The notes under the pieces were generated by a model. The model was given only the letters and a program-made list of their open reading frames with translations, did no database searches and was not told the DNA's origin. Positions 44,352-55,690 of a stretch of 64,000 nucleotides of DNA are shown here, piece after piece. The stretch is from Ctenosaura bakeri (lineage: Eukaryota > Chordata > Lepidosauria > Squamata > Iguanidae): positions 1-64,000 of the forward strand of contig CAOLHI010000078.1 in the NCBI GenBank assembly GCA_948474755.1. The letters run 5' to 3'. Both the position numbers and the translations under genes were made by a program. Position 1 is the first letter of the stretch; each line of letters starts with the position of its first letter.

Positions 44352-47300
44352 AATAGATTGCTTACTTGTACATGTAGATCTTCAGGTGGTCATCTGTGTC
44401 CTTACACAATGTGTCTTGCACCTGTACATAGGCACCTTTAGAATGCGCTAAAGCTGAGTGGCCTTGGTGGAAACCCCACCCTCTCCTCTCTACCACGCAT
44501 GCTCCTGCCTGCCAAAGCTACTCTCTCCTCAGTTCCATGGTTTGCAACACAGGACCTGAAAAAGAGGGGAAGGAGGGCTATGTAAGGGCACAGATGACCA
44601 CTCAAAGAACCACAGTACAGGCAACTAACCTGTTCTTTTTCTTTGTGATCATGCCTTACACAACGTGTGATTAGCAAACTTACCTATGATAGTGGTTCAG
44701 ATCAATTAAGGATGGAAAACAGAACCACATGAACAAATACGATGTCCACCCAAAGTCTGGAATCCAGGCATGTAAGAATTCATGGGTGGGATCACATTGC
44801 TGCTCTATACAACTTTGGGAGTAGTACTTCTTTTAGTAAGGCAGTGGATATTGTTGTAACACCTTGTGGAAAAGGATTCTTTGTGAAAGAGCAAGCTTGC
44901 TTAATTGCCACAACTACCCACTTGGTCAATTTCTGGGCAGATACAGGGAGATCCTTCTTTAGTCCACCATAGTAAACAAAGAATCTTGCACAATGCTGTA
45001 ATGATGTCTACAGAAGGTGAGAACATACTGCACATCCAGAAAATGTAGAGCAAGTTCTAAGTTAGATGGGAGATTTTGATGAAAGACTGGTAAGGCAGTA
45101 CTTGATTAAGATGAAACTCTGAAACAACTTTTGATAAAAGAAAATATTAGGATCAAGAACAACTCTGTTTTTATGAAAAGCCAGAAAAGGTTCATCACAT
45201 CTGAGTGCCATTAGCTTACCAGAGCTCCTAGCAGATTTGACTGCAACTATAAACACCATTTTTAAAGTCATAAGATGAATACTGTTACAAGTCAGAGGCT
45301 CAAAGGCTTTATATACAAGATGCAATCAGACCAGTGAAAGACCATGGAGGAGTAGATTATTCTCTTGAAAGACAGAAATGAGTTGTCCTTTTAAAAATTT
45401 CTTCATGGTCAGAACAATGAAGATCTGGGAAGCGGTTTCACCTGGTAGGTTACAATAGGCTACAATAGATATACTGCAAAGAGAAAAAAGATAGACGATC
45501 ATCCCATAGCTGGTACAAAAAACTGCACCATTGTACTCTGTGCACATAAGAAGTTCAGAAGGACTGTAAATCACAGTTATGAAGTTGCCATTGTGCCATA
45601 AGAATAATTTTGGACTTGCCCTGCTGCAACTTGACTAGCACCCTTATGAGCAATGGCTACGAGGGGAGAGATAGAGTAGGGGACCTATCCAGGGACGAAG
45701 GAATGCAATCTCCAACTATTGTTTTCCTATTCTTGGCCTGCTGCAATATTGGAGGCATTTGGTGTTGCGTCACATGGTAAAAAGATTAACCCCTCAGCAT
45801 TTCATGATGTTTTTGAAAACTTGGGAAAATCTCATTGTTGAAACATAGTTCTTGTATGACTTAAGGAGTCTGCTATGTATTGTCCAAACAACGCAGACTG
45901 TGACTGGTCTGATATGCTGCGTATACATTATTCCTAGAAGCAAACAATAAGATCAAGAAGTCTGCTTTGATAGTGTATCTCTTTTTATGTTGACATAGAA
46001 AAGAGTTTTCTATATCAGCATTTTCTATATCAGAGTTTTCTATATAAGAGTTTTCTATTGTTGGTGACTTTCTGAACTACTCCGTCTAAGAGCTCTGTCC
46101 TGAACACAAATAATTCCTTAATTATAGCCAAATATACAAGAGATTGTTATATAACATCTCTTCCTTTGATGACCAATGCCCCCCACAATGAATAATCCAG
46201 AAAATGAGCTCACTAACCCAGAAGTGAAACATCTGTGTGACCATGCAAGACAGTCTGGATGGCATGAACCATATCCAGAATTCAGTAAAAGATTTCCATC
46301 TTCATAAGTAAAATTATCTATGAGAAATAAAACTAAGCAGTTTCAAAATGTTTGTACTCAGCAACTGACTGCTATAATATAACTATGTGGGGTGGGTCAG
46401 TGAACTGACTGATGCACAACAAGACAAATATGCAATGGGACCCATGCATAGCAGGAAACCAACTAGGAGTGCTTACAGCTGGATGCACATTGGGACCTTA
46501 ATGCCAATGCCCTGACACCCATCTTTGCAATTCACTAACAGGGGTTCTTAGTGTCTCTGCTACATATCTATGTGTAAATTTGTGTAAAGTAGAACGTGAC
46601 AGAAAATTCCTAACAAAATTCCTAACAAGAAATCTCCTTTGATGAGAGACAACACAATGAGAAGATTGTTGTGAAGTTCTGGAAGGAGACTTAGATCTAG
46701 AGAATGACGAGATTGCAGTTCTTTTCCAGTATAGGCAATCTCTTTGATGTTATTGAACCTGGACTCCAAGCCCTACATTAAAAAAATGATCTGCTGCCTC
46801 ATCAATCTCAGAACTGAATAGATCTTCACCACTAAAAGGCAAATGCTCAGTTATCTATTATGGGTCTTCTCTAACAGCAGCCTAATGAAGCCATGCATAT
46901 CTTCTAAGAGCAATGCTGTACTATTCATTGAATGGCATACTTATTTGATCTGCTGAGTTGTCAGTCTGTGGCTTCCTGTTGGAACAAGAGTGCCACATTC
47001 TTTTTGGTCTTCTGGTAAGTACCGAAACTGTTGATAGGATAACATTCAGGCCCGCGTATTAGTCACATGTATTTTCAAAGCAGCTGACAAAAGCGGAGGG
47101 CAAATATGCCCAGTCTGTGGCCCTCTTTACCAATAGGCATGGAATGAGTTTTCCTGCTGTCTTTGGCTTGAAAACATCAACAACTGAATTTAGTGTAACA
47201 TACACAAACAAGAAAGAAGCATTAACTTGCACACTGTATAACTGCACTACTCTTTGACACTTCTGCCTCTCCTCCTCACTCTTTTTATTCTTTGGACATT

Positions 47301-47911
47301 CCTCTCCATGAGCCAAAAGGATCCTCTTGAGGAAGATGGGACAGAGCCAGTTGTTGATTTTTCTGCAGATAGGATCACAGAGGCAAACAGTCTTGTATCA
47401 TTGATCTGTCAGCTTATAGCACTACCTAAACGGAAGCCTCTGATGGATTGGCCAGAATCTGGTCCAGTATCACAGGTTGATGCTATGTCTGTTGATATCA
47501 AGAGAGCATCCATCAAAGCCTTTAGAAAGCACCGAAGACAAAGAACCTTTTAGACATCATATGCATCTGACAAATCTTGGAAGAAGACATACAGAGGTGC
47601 TTGCTTTGCACTGACTGATCTGTAACCTTGAGTGATTGTTCCCAATAGCATAGCTTAAGTGTTTACACTCTGTTCTTCAACACATGGCTAGTAAAGTAAA
47701 GGGGAAGAAAAAAAATAAATGGCACATGTAGGGCTCACTGGAAAAACATTTTTTGCTAGCAAGAATAGCAAAGTTTGAAAGAGGGCTTAAAGGCCATAAA
47801 AAGAACAGCTAAGGAAGGACTGAAGACTATGAAGGAAAGGCAAGGAGGGGAGCTGTGTGAAATAAAGATAAAAGATATATAAGAACAAGAAGTAAAAAGA
47901 GAAAGAGAAAA

Positions 47912-48115
47912 GAACAGGTTGCTTACCTGTAACTGTGGTTCTTCAAGAGGTCATCTGTGCCCTCACACACTACGAGCTTTCGCGCATGCGCGGTAGCGTT
48001 CTGAAGATTCTAGAGCTTATTAGCTTGGCGGGAACCCCTCCCCCATGCTGGTACTGCGCATGCTCATCTCGCCGAGTAACAGTCACTCCTCAGTTCTGAA
48101 GTCCGCCGAAAAAAA
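47912..48115. repeat. Copy D inverted terminal repeat (3' side)
   Basis: From GAACAGGTTGCTTACCTG through CACACACTACGAGCTTTCGC, AGATTCTAGAGCTTATTAGC and CCCCTCCCCCATGCTGGTAC to GCCGAGTAACAGTCACTCC; inverted at 53940-54114. The outer 40 bp also pair with the internal complementary region. Confidence 0.93.
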
Positions 48116-48160
48116 GGGGACCTGAAAAAGAAGGGATGGTTGGGTGTGTGTGTATGAGGG

Positions 48161-48247
48161 TACAGATGACCACTCGAAGAACCACAGTTACAGGTAAGCA
48201 ACCTGTTCTTCTTCTTCGTGGTCTCTGTGCCTCACACACTAGGAGAC
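48161..48247. repeat. Copy D internal complementary region
   Basis: ACCACTCGAAGAACCACAGT to CAACCTGTTC is complementary to the left outer end; TTCTTCGTGGTCTCTGTGCC, TCACACACTAGGAG is complementary to the right outer end (54080-54113). Joined end-to-end complements define the DIRS circle junction. Confidence 0.93.
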
Positions 48248-48281
48248 TGTGTAGCTTACCAGTTGGACGGTGGGTCAGGTC

Positions 48282-49230
48282 CTATAGTACAGAAGCCAGC
48301 ACAGCACGTCCAAAATGAGCATCTCGACGGGACCGGCAGTCCAGCCTGTAGTGGCGCACAAAGGTCACTGGTTGGGACCAGGTCGCCACACGGCAGAGTT
48401 CCTGCAGGTTGACTTCTTGGAGGAGGGCTGCAGATGTCGCCACGGCTCTACTTGAATGAGCCTGGAGCAAGTCTGGTGGATCCTTCCTGGCGAGCTCGTA
48501 CGCCAGGTGGATAGTCTGGACCATCCATTTCAAGAAACGTTGGGCGGATACCTTGTGGCCTCTTCGACGCCTGCCATAGCACACAAAGAGGTGCAGAGTC
48601 TGTCGAAAAGAGGCAGTCCTGTCCTTGTAGAAGGCCAAGGCCCGACGAACATCCAAGGAATGAAAGATCTTTCCAAAGGCGTAGTCGGGTCTGGGTAGAA
48701 GATTGGTAAGATGATGTCTTGACTAAGATGGAAGTTCGACACGACCTTCGGTAGGAATGAAATGTCCAGCCGAAGAACCACTTTGTCCCTGTGGAACACC
48801 AGGAAAGTCTTGTCAGACCTTAGGGCTGTCAGCAATCCCGCTCGCCTGGCTGAGGTGACAGCCACCAGGAAGGCAGTTTTCACAGTGAGCAACCTGTCAT
48901 CAGCAGTTGCCATGAGTTCGAAGGGCCGTCTCGTTAGCTGCGATAGCACCAGAGATAGGGACCACGGCGGTAGCGGTGGTGATACTGGCGGGTACAGGTG
49001 CTGCAGGCCCTTCATGAACTGCTTGACGGTACCGTCCTGAAAAAGCGCCGCTGATGGAGATCGTGGAGGCTGGTATGCCACGATGGCGGCGAGGTAAACC
49101 TTCAAGGAAGAGAAGGCCAAGCCCTGCTGTCGAAGGTGTAAAAGTGGAGCACGGTAGGCAAGTTGACAGGCGATACCAGCTCCTGTCGTGCTTCAGCAAA
49201 GGTTACAAACCACCACCACTTGTAATGATA
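48282..49230 (-). pseudogene. Copy D tyrosine recombinase, frameshifted
   Basis: Catalyses integration of the circular intermediate in DIRS elements. The central part (49120-48690) contains FSSLKVYLAAIVAYQPP, LTRRPFELMA, VAVTSARRAGLLTAL with the first catalytic Arg, and LDISFLPKVVSNFHLSQDII. The C-terminal part (48656-48282) contains RRALAFYKDRTASFRQTLHL, HSSRAVATSAAL (His67 and Arg70 of that segment), ELCRVATW and FVRHYRLD with Tyr103. A one-base shift between about 48690 and 48655 separates the parts; the expected reading there is LERSFHSLDVRRALAF. The N-terminal portion upstream of 49120 is in another frame. Catalytic residues are all kept. Confidence 0.85.
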
Positions 49231-49290
49231 GTTGTGGTGTGTCGACTTCCTTCCTGGCCGCAGTCAAGATGTTACCTATGATGGGATCGT

Positions 49291-51219
49291 CTAGGGCGAT
49301 ATCCTCCAGGCATGGAGAGCCAGGAGCGGTAGGTCTGGGTGGAGTACTAGACCACTGGAGTGGGACAGGAGGCCCGGTGTCATCAGGAACCCGAGCAGTC
49401 GACCTCGTGCGGCCTCGAGCAGGGGCCCGAACCAGTGCTGCCTCGGCCAGTACGGGGCTACTAGGATGACATCAGCTTGGTCTGCAAGGATCTTCGATAT
49501 CACCCGGCCGAGGAGGGGAAATGGAGGAAACGCATAGAGAAGTCCCTCGTTCCACCTGAACTGGAAGGCATCGTCGATAGAACCGGGATCGTGACTGACC
49601 CTCGAACAGTACCGACGGAACTTTGCATTTTTACTGGTAGCGAAGAGGTCGATCATTGGCTCGCCCCACTGGTCTCAAATCATCTGGAACACCTTGTTGG
49701 AGAGTGACCACTCGTGGTGGCAAGAGGTGTCCCTGCTGAGGGGGTCTGCTGTGGTGTTCTCCTGCCCGGCCAGGTGAACCACCACCAGGTGGATTCGAAG
49801 CGAGATGCACCAGTTCCAGAGACCGAGGGCCATGTTGAGGAGGGTGGTCGAATGGGTTCCTCCTTGTCTGTTGACATAGCAGACCGCCGTCGTGTTGTCC
49901 GTCAGGATCAGCACCGTGCGGCCGGTAACGAGTTGGCAAAAGGCTCTCAGAGCTTTCCAGATCGTGAGGAGGGCGTTGATGTGGAGGACAGTCTCCTTAT
50001 CAATCCACCGGCCCCGGACTTTGAGATTGCCACAGTGGGCTCCCCATCCGAAGAGGGAGGCGTCTGCTGTTACCGTCACCTGCAGAGTGGTTTCCCGGAA
50101 GGGCATGCCTGACAGGAGATGGTTGTAGGACTGCCACCATAGAAGGAAGGTGCGCACCTGTGGGGGCAGTCAAAGGAGATGTCTCTGGTCGTCCAGTAGC
50201 GGGTCGAAGACCCGGACAAACCAGTGCTGAAGAGGCCATGCACAGAGCCTGGATAGGTAGGTAATGGCAGTGGTAGATGACATGTATCTGAGGAGCTGTT
50301 GGATTCTCTTTGCTGATACCGTCGGGGCGTTGAAGACTGTCGACGCAGCCCGATGAAGTGTTCGTGCACGGTCAATCAGTAAGTAGGTCTTTGCCGATAC
50401 CAAGTCCAGGGTTGCCCCGATGAAGTCTAGCACCCTCGCGGGCTCGAGGTGGGACTTCTTTGGGTTGGCCCGGAGACCTAGACGGGTTAGAAGCGTCAAA
50501 GTCCGATGGATGTCTTTGTAGAGTTTGTGCCTGCAGGACGCCACCAACAGCCAATCATCCAGGTAGGGGTAGACTGAGACACCCTTCGTCAGCAGGTATG
50601 ATATCACCAAGGTCATGCATTTGGTGAAGACCCTGGGAGCAGTAGAGAGGCTGAACGGTAGCACCTTGTATTGATAGCAGGTGCCGTCGACCATGAACCG
50701 AAGGTATCGTCTGTGCTGTGGGTGAATGACGATGTGAAAATAGGCATCCCAAAGATCGATGGAGGCGAACCAGTCCCCTCGTCAAAGGAAAGGTAGGATC
50801 GAGGATAGTGTGACCATCTTGAATCTCTTGGGGCGGATGTAGTCGTTCACCCCTCTGAGATCTAGGATAGGCAGCAGACTTCCGTCCATCTTCAGTACTG
50901 TGAAGTACCTGGAGAAGAAGCCGGTGTTTTTGGCTGAAGACGGAAGTTCTTTGGTTGCCCCGTTCTGAAGTAGGAACTGGATCTCTCCCAGCAGGACCGA
51001 GCCGGCCAGAGTGGAATAGTAGACGCCTCGTGGTGGAATATCTTGAAATTCTATGGCGTAGCCAAGACGGACGATGGAAAGTACCCAAGAGTCCGTGGTG
51101 ACATGGCACCACTCGGCAAGGTGTCTTGCCAGGCTCGGTTGATCTTGGAAGGCTGCTGGCAGGTTGAAGGTTGGTTGTGGTGGCGACCTGCGAAGGCGGT
51201 CAAAACTGGGATTTCGCAT
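49291..51219 (-). pseudogene. Copy D reverse transcriptase-RNase H, one frame with three UGA
   Basis: A single reading frame runs 1.9 kb with no frameshift. The RT N-terminal part has SWVLSIVRLGYAIEFQDIPP and DLRGVNDYIRPKRFKMVTLS; the fingers-palm has RGDWFASIDLWDAYFHIVIH, QYKVLPFSLSTAPRVFTK and the YLDDW active site (about 50555). RNase H follows (VTADASLFGWGAH, LILTDNTTAVCYVNRQGGTH, HLAGQENTTADPLSR), then the DIRS C-terminal block PMIDLFATSKNAKFRRY and VAPYWPRQHWF. Stops are at 50782, 50170 and 49675, all TGA. The RNase H segment reads HINALLTIWKAL where copy F2 has YINTLELLAVIKAF, so the catalytic Glu appears deleted. Confidence 0.9.
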
Positions 51220-51346
51220 CAGAGGAAGACTTCTTAGAAGACGAAGTCAGGCATCTCCTGAATGGTCTTCGGGCCGAGGAAGCAGTTGATGGTCGGGACT
51301 GCGTGGAATGAGGCGACCGCTGATAGGTGGAGGAGGAGGACCTGCG

Positions 51347-53722
51347 TCACGATGGTCTTGAGCCGAAGGACTGACGAGGCTGAGGCGGTTGGTTTATGCC
51401 CATCTTTTTAGCGGTCAGGCACGCCTTAACAAGATGGTCCATAGCCTCATCAGTCGTGGCGTGAAATAGGCCCTGACCGTTGAAGGGGAGGTCTTCAATC
51501 CGCCTTCGGCTGTCCTCCTGAAGTTCCGACAACCGCAGCCAAGCATAGCAATGGAGGGCGACAGAGCCTACCATCACCCTCGAGGCAACCTCCACTGTGT
51601 GTCTTGAGGAGAGGATCTGTTGGTTCACCAGCGCCACTGCCTCATTGAAAAACTGCGAGGCACCTGGGAGGCTCTCTTCTGGGAGGGTGTCGAGAGAGGA
51701 GCAAAGCGGTCCAGCAAATTCCTGAGGTAGGCCGTGAGGCATGCCTGTGTGTTGGACACCCTGGCAATCAGCGAGGAGGCAGAGTAGAACCTCCTGCCGA
51801 AGGTGTCCAACTTACAGCCCTCACGGTCTGGCGGGGTGGTATGGGCCCTGTTGTCGCCCTTGGTTTGGGTGGACTCCACCACAATAGAGTTCGGCACTAG
51901 GTGGCAGAAGAGGAACTCCGCGTTCTCCTTCTGCGTTCGGTAGAGGTGCTCCAGCCAGTGTGGAATTGGCTGGGCAGAGGCCAGCTTGGCCCATGGCTGC
52001 CTCAGGGCCTCCATAAGCGCTGGCAGGAAAGGCAAGGGAGTGGTGGCTGGTGGACGGGCGTCCACATCATGGAAGACGGGATCGTCCACGGCTGGAGCTG
52101 GGTCCGTGACCTTCAAGCCGAGTGCCGTAGCCATGCGTAGGAGGATCGCTGAAAACTGTTTTACATCCTCTGGCGCAGACTTGGGAGCCGGGTCTCCGAA
52201 GCCCAGGGGAGGCGACTCGTGTGATTTGGTGTCGAGTCCTCCGACTCCATATCCGACTCATAGGAGTGGGATGAATGGCTCAGAGACATGTCGCCAGTTC
52301 TGTCCCTAGATGGTCTATGGGGAGGCAGGTCTAAGGTCACAGTTGGTGTCACCGTAGCTGCTGGTACTGCCGACGATGTAGTGGTCGGAGCCATTGTCCG
52401 AGGCGTTGCTGTTGAAGCAATGGGCACTACCGCAGGACACGCTTGGTGGGTCACCTGGGTGACTGTCGTGGTCGGCTCTGCCGCCCGTGTCGAGGTGGCT
52501 TCTGACATTGGGTGGGTTGCAGTCGACGTCACCCGTGGAGGAGGAGACACAGCCCTATAGCGAGGAGTAGGCTCCCTGGATCTCCTGTGACAAGGAGAGG
52601 GCGACCGGCTCGGCGACCTCTGATACCGGGAGTGGTGGCCTTCCCTTGGAGGTGAGCAGAATAGGTGATAAGGTGATCAAAACCGGGGGTCAGGGTGGTA
52701 CCTATCCCTGTAAGATGGAGAGTAGGATAGGTACGATCCGGATGCTCGCGTCATTGGTGTTCCCGGCCGTACCTTCCGAGATGGGAGGCGGAGGTAAACG
52801 GTGAATCGGTAGAGGTGCGAGAGTATTCTCTCTCGTAGCACAACTCCCTCACGCGCAGAGGTGGAGGCCTGACTCTCCGTTCGGGAGAGCGGGATTCGCT
52901 CCTGTTGGAGGCTGCCCAGTGCCTGGGCAGAGGCCGGTGTTGGGTCATGATGTCCTCCCGGCAGTCTACCGACCTGCGGTGACTCAGCGGGGGTTTCGCA
53001 GCCATAAGCTCCTCCTGGCAATCAACCGACCTGCGGTGACTCGGCGGGGGTCCCTCGGCCGATAAGACGGGCAGTTCTGAGGGCAAGACCTCCACGGTTT
53101 GCTCCTCATCCAACACCTCAAGGACCTCTTGCGGGTCCGCCTGCTCATCTGGAGCCCCAGCGAGCTGAGTCGGTGGTGGTGTGGGGAGGCGGGCCTCTTT
53201 AGAAGGAGAGCGCCTCTTTTCCTTTCTTTTCTTTTTCTTTTCCTTCTGCTTGCCGACGTCCAGGGCAGTAGGGCGCTTCCGTTGAGCAGCAGTTGGAGGT
53301 CTGGTTGACATGGAGGCCTGCGAGCCCGCAGGTACCTCCTCAGTTGTCCTAGCAGCTGCTGGCAACTTTGGGATCCTCGGCAGCGAGGAAATGGACGGTT
53401 CCGATGCCAGTACTGAGCCCGGTACCGACAAAGTGGTTGGTGCGGCAGCCGCTGACACCGTCGATGGAATAGTTGCTGGACGTGATTTCTCCGACATCAC
53501 AATGTGGGCCTTGGGCTGATCTCTCGCTCGCAAGGACTCCTCCCAACAGTACGACTTCAGCCTTGCCGAGCGGTTCCGAAGAGTTTGAGTGGTGAACTCC
53601 TGGCAAATAGAGCAGGCCCGAACGTTATGGGTTTCCCCCAAACAAAAAAGGCACTCATGATGTTTGTCGGATAAAGCGACTTTCTGTCCACACGATGCAC
53701 ACTTCTTGAACAGGGCCAACAT
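51347..53722 (-). pseudogene. Copy D gag-like gene with Cys-rich N terminus
   Basis: The first 323 codons (53722-52751) open with a Cys-rich motif: Cys8-x2-Cys11, Cys24-x2-Cys27, His32, Cys37-x2-Cys40, then TTQTLRNRSARLKSYCWEES. A Pro/Ser/Thr-rich and then Lys/Arg-rich stretch (KQKEKKKKRKEKRRSPSKEA) and an acidic segment with two copies of PLSHRRSVDC-type sequence follow. After frameshifts near 52750 the gag continues (52550-52161, Thr-rich), then 52134-51625 (LEHLYRTQKENAEFLFCHLV, PNSIVVEST) and 51742-51347 (RRRIEDLPFNGQGLFHATTD). Together this is a gag-like structural protein, of no known enzyme family. The start ATG at 53722 precedes the conserved Cys motif. Confidence 0.75.
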
Positions 53723-53939
53723 AGACTAAGAGTCCAAGGCAGGCAGACAAGTTCAAAGAAGGAGAAGAAGTCCGAGGATTCGAAGATAAGCGAAGGAAAG
53801 GAGAAGAAAGGAGGGGGTCTGAAACATCAAATCCAGTCCATAATCCAAAAACTATAATCAAAGTCCAAAAAACTGAGTCAAGCCAAGAAATCCGACGAAT
53901 TAACAACAAAGCATAAGACACAAGCAAAGAACCTTCTGT

Positions 53940-54114
53940 ACACCACGGCGGACGAGAAAGAACTGAGGAATGACCGTTACTCGGCGGGATGAGCATGCGC
54001 AGTACTGGCATGGGGGAGGGGTTCCTGCCAAGCTATTAAGCTCTAGAATCTTCTGAACGCTACCGCGCACACACGAAAGCTCCTAGTGTGTGAGGCACAG
54101 AGACCACGAAGAAG
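53940..54114. repeat. Copy D inverted terminal repeat (5' side)
   Basis: CGAGAAAGAACTGAGGAATG, ACCGTTACTCGGCGGGATGA, GCATGCGCAGTACTGGCATG and CTCTAGAATCTTCTGAACGC invert the left repeat. It ends at GACCACGAAGAAG. Confidence 0.93.
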
Positions 54115-54390
54115 GAAGATAACAGACACAAAGAGGAAGCCACCTTATTATCTGAGAGATTTAAGGAGGACGACAGGAGATGCAGGAGATGTCAGTCTTG
54201 TTGTGGACAAGAGAAACTGAGGAGAAAGTACCTTTAGTAACCAGGAGTAAGTGCCTTTAGTAACCAGGAGTAAGTGCAGTAGAGAGGAGAAGGTAAGATT
54301 CCCAACCAGAGTACTCACTCTAGAACACTCCAGAATTGGCTCTGCACAGGTAAAAGCCCACTGTGTGAGATACAGATACCACATAGAAGA

Positions 54391-54873
54391 ATTACTACAT
54401 CCTGACACATTTAGGTAGTCTGGGTGAGCCAATGTAAAATTGAGTGGGCCAGTTGATGGCTTTGTACATAAAACAGCAGTACACATACACAAAAAAGGGA
54501 GACTGATCATATTGAAAAGTTCTCCAAAATACTTATATAACTACGGTACCGACAGGGGTCAGCTCCTGATCTCTTGTAAACAGGTAAGCTAAACAATGTG
54601 CATGCATGATATCAAGAAGAGGAGGAGAAGGAGTAAATATATATGTAACCCAACAAGCCAGTTCTCTGGGCTTCAGTGGTGAGGGACTAGTATGTGCAGT
54701 GTAATCCAACAGTCTAATCCAATACATGATGGTAGCTATAAATACAATCTAGAACAGGAGTGGGCAACTGTGGAAGAGTAGGAAGCCACACTACTCTTCT
54801 AGAAGACCTTGGAGAACCACATATTCTCCTAACAAACAAAAAAGAAAAAAGAAAAAAGAAAAAAAGAAAAAAG
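54391..54873. other. Short intron/relic stretch between DIRS copies
   Basis: AT-rich with a (GAAAA)n-like run at 54838-54872. It may be decayed repeat; nothing recognisable. Confidence 0.5.
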
Positions 54874-55690
54874 CTAAAACTGTAATTCCTCAAGTGGTCA
54901 TCATATTGGTCCTTGCACCTGTGCAGATCCATCCACAGAAAGTTACAGAGCTAAGTGGCCTTTGGCAGTAGCATCATTCCTCCAGGCACTCATACAAATA
55001 GAAACAAGAGCTACTCCACTCAGTTCTGACATCTGTTGACCAAAGCAGACCTGCAGAGAAAGAGGAGGAGGGCAGGTTGTGTGAGGGCACAGATGACCAC
55101 ACAAAGAACCATAGTTACAGGTAAATAACCTGTCCTTATTCATTGTGGTCTTTATTCCTCATATATGGGTGATTAGTTGGCATACCACAGGGCAGCTCAG
55201 CTCAGCATGGAAGAAAAGCACTGCCCTGCCAAAGGCTGCATCCTCCTCAGCATTATAATCAAAGCAATAGTGGCAAATAACGGTGGACTGATGTGTATAG
55301 GTAGCTGCTTTGCAGACCTCAAGAACAGAGGCATCCCAGGCACAAGAAGTAGAGACAGCCCTAGTGGAGTGGGAATGGACATGAATCACTAGAGGTTTCC
55401 GTGCCAACTGGTAGGCTATGTTAATCAAGTTCTCTACCCAGTGGGCAAGCCTTTGGGAAGAAACTGGGAAGCCCATGCAACAACCTGTGTAGTAAACAAA
55501 GACTCTAGGTGAGTGCTTCATAGAAACTGTTTGGCTAGCATAGAAGGCAAGGGCTCTGTGAACAGTGAGGGTATGAAGAGCTTTTTTCCAGTTCTGATGA
55601 GGGGTTTTGGTGAAACATTGGTAGGACAATGTCCTGATTAAGGTTGAACGGGGAAAGGACCTTTGGGAGGAATGTTGGGTTGAACCTGAG
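54874..55690 (-). mobile_element. DIRS-type retrotransposon copy F1 (family 1), truncated
   Basis: It starts in the left-end region (ACTGTAATTCCTCAAGTGGT), has an internal complementary region near 55085-55150 (ACAAAGAACCATAGTTACAG, GTAAATAACCTG), then a YR C-terminal half at 55159-55690. Motifs on the minus strand: HRALAFYASQTVSMKHSPRV, HSHSTRAVSTSCA, EVCKAATYTH and VICHYCFD with the Tyr. It is cut off after NPTFLPKVLSPFNLNQDIVL. Everything upstream in element sense is missing. Confidence 0.8.

Larger units (their letters stand above)
47912..54114 (-). mobile_element. DIRS-type retrotransposon copy D (family 1), structurally complete and young
   Basis: At 6.2 kb this is the best copy. It has inverted terminal repeats of about 170 bp, an internal complementary region, gag, RT-RNase H and YR in the normal DIRS order, element sense minus. 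Its GC content is visibly higher than the AT-rich host and than older copies, which fits little CpG decay. It is inserted in copy G with no obvious target duplication, as expected for tyrosine-recombinase integration. Defects are few: three in-frame UGA in RT-RNase H, a YR frameshift and gag frameshifts. Confidence 0.93.
44352..54390 (-). mobile_element. DIRS-type retrotransposon copy G (family 1), old, split by copy D
   Basis: Left end at 44352 (AGATTGCTTACTTGTACATG) and an internal complementary region at about 44590-44670 are diverged versions of family 1. The minus strand holds YR remnants at 45062-45325 (LMTLKMVFIVAVKSARSSGK, LMALRCDEPFLAFHKNRVVL), RT/RNase H decay, and gag remnants: IEDLPF-like near 46810 and LNSVVDVFKPKTAGKLIPCL near 47150. 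After copy D the sequence resumes at 54115 and ends in a diverged right inverted repeat (ACTCTAGAACACTCCAGAAT, TGTGTGAGATACAGATACCA). Copy D is therefore nested in the gag leader of G. A run of TTTTCTATATCAG-like repeats lies at 46003-46061. Confidence 0.75.

Noticed and set aside
49675..50784. In-frame UGA codons as selenocysteine or programmed read-through
   Set aside because: All three fit CGA to TGA deamination in a CpG-rich retroelement, and no SECIS-like structure or conserved context was seen.
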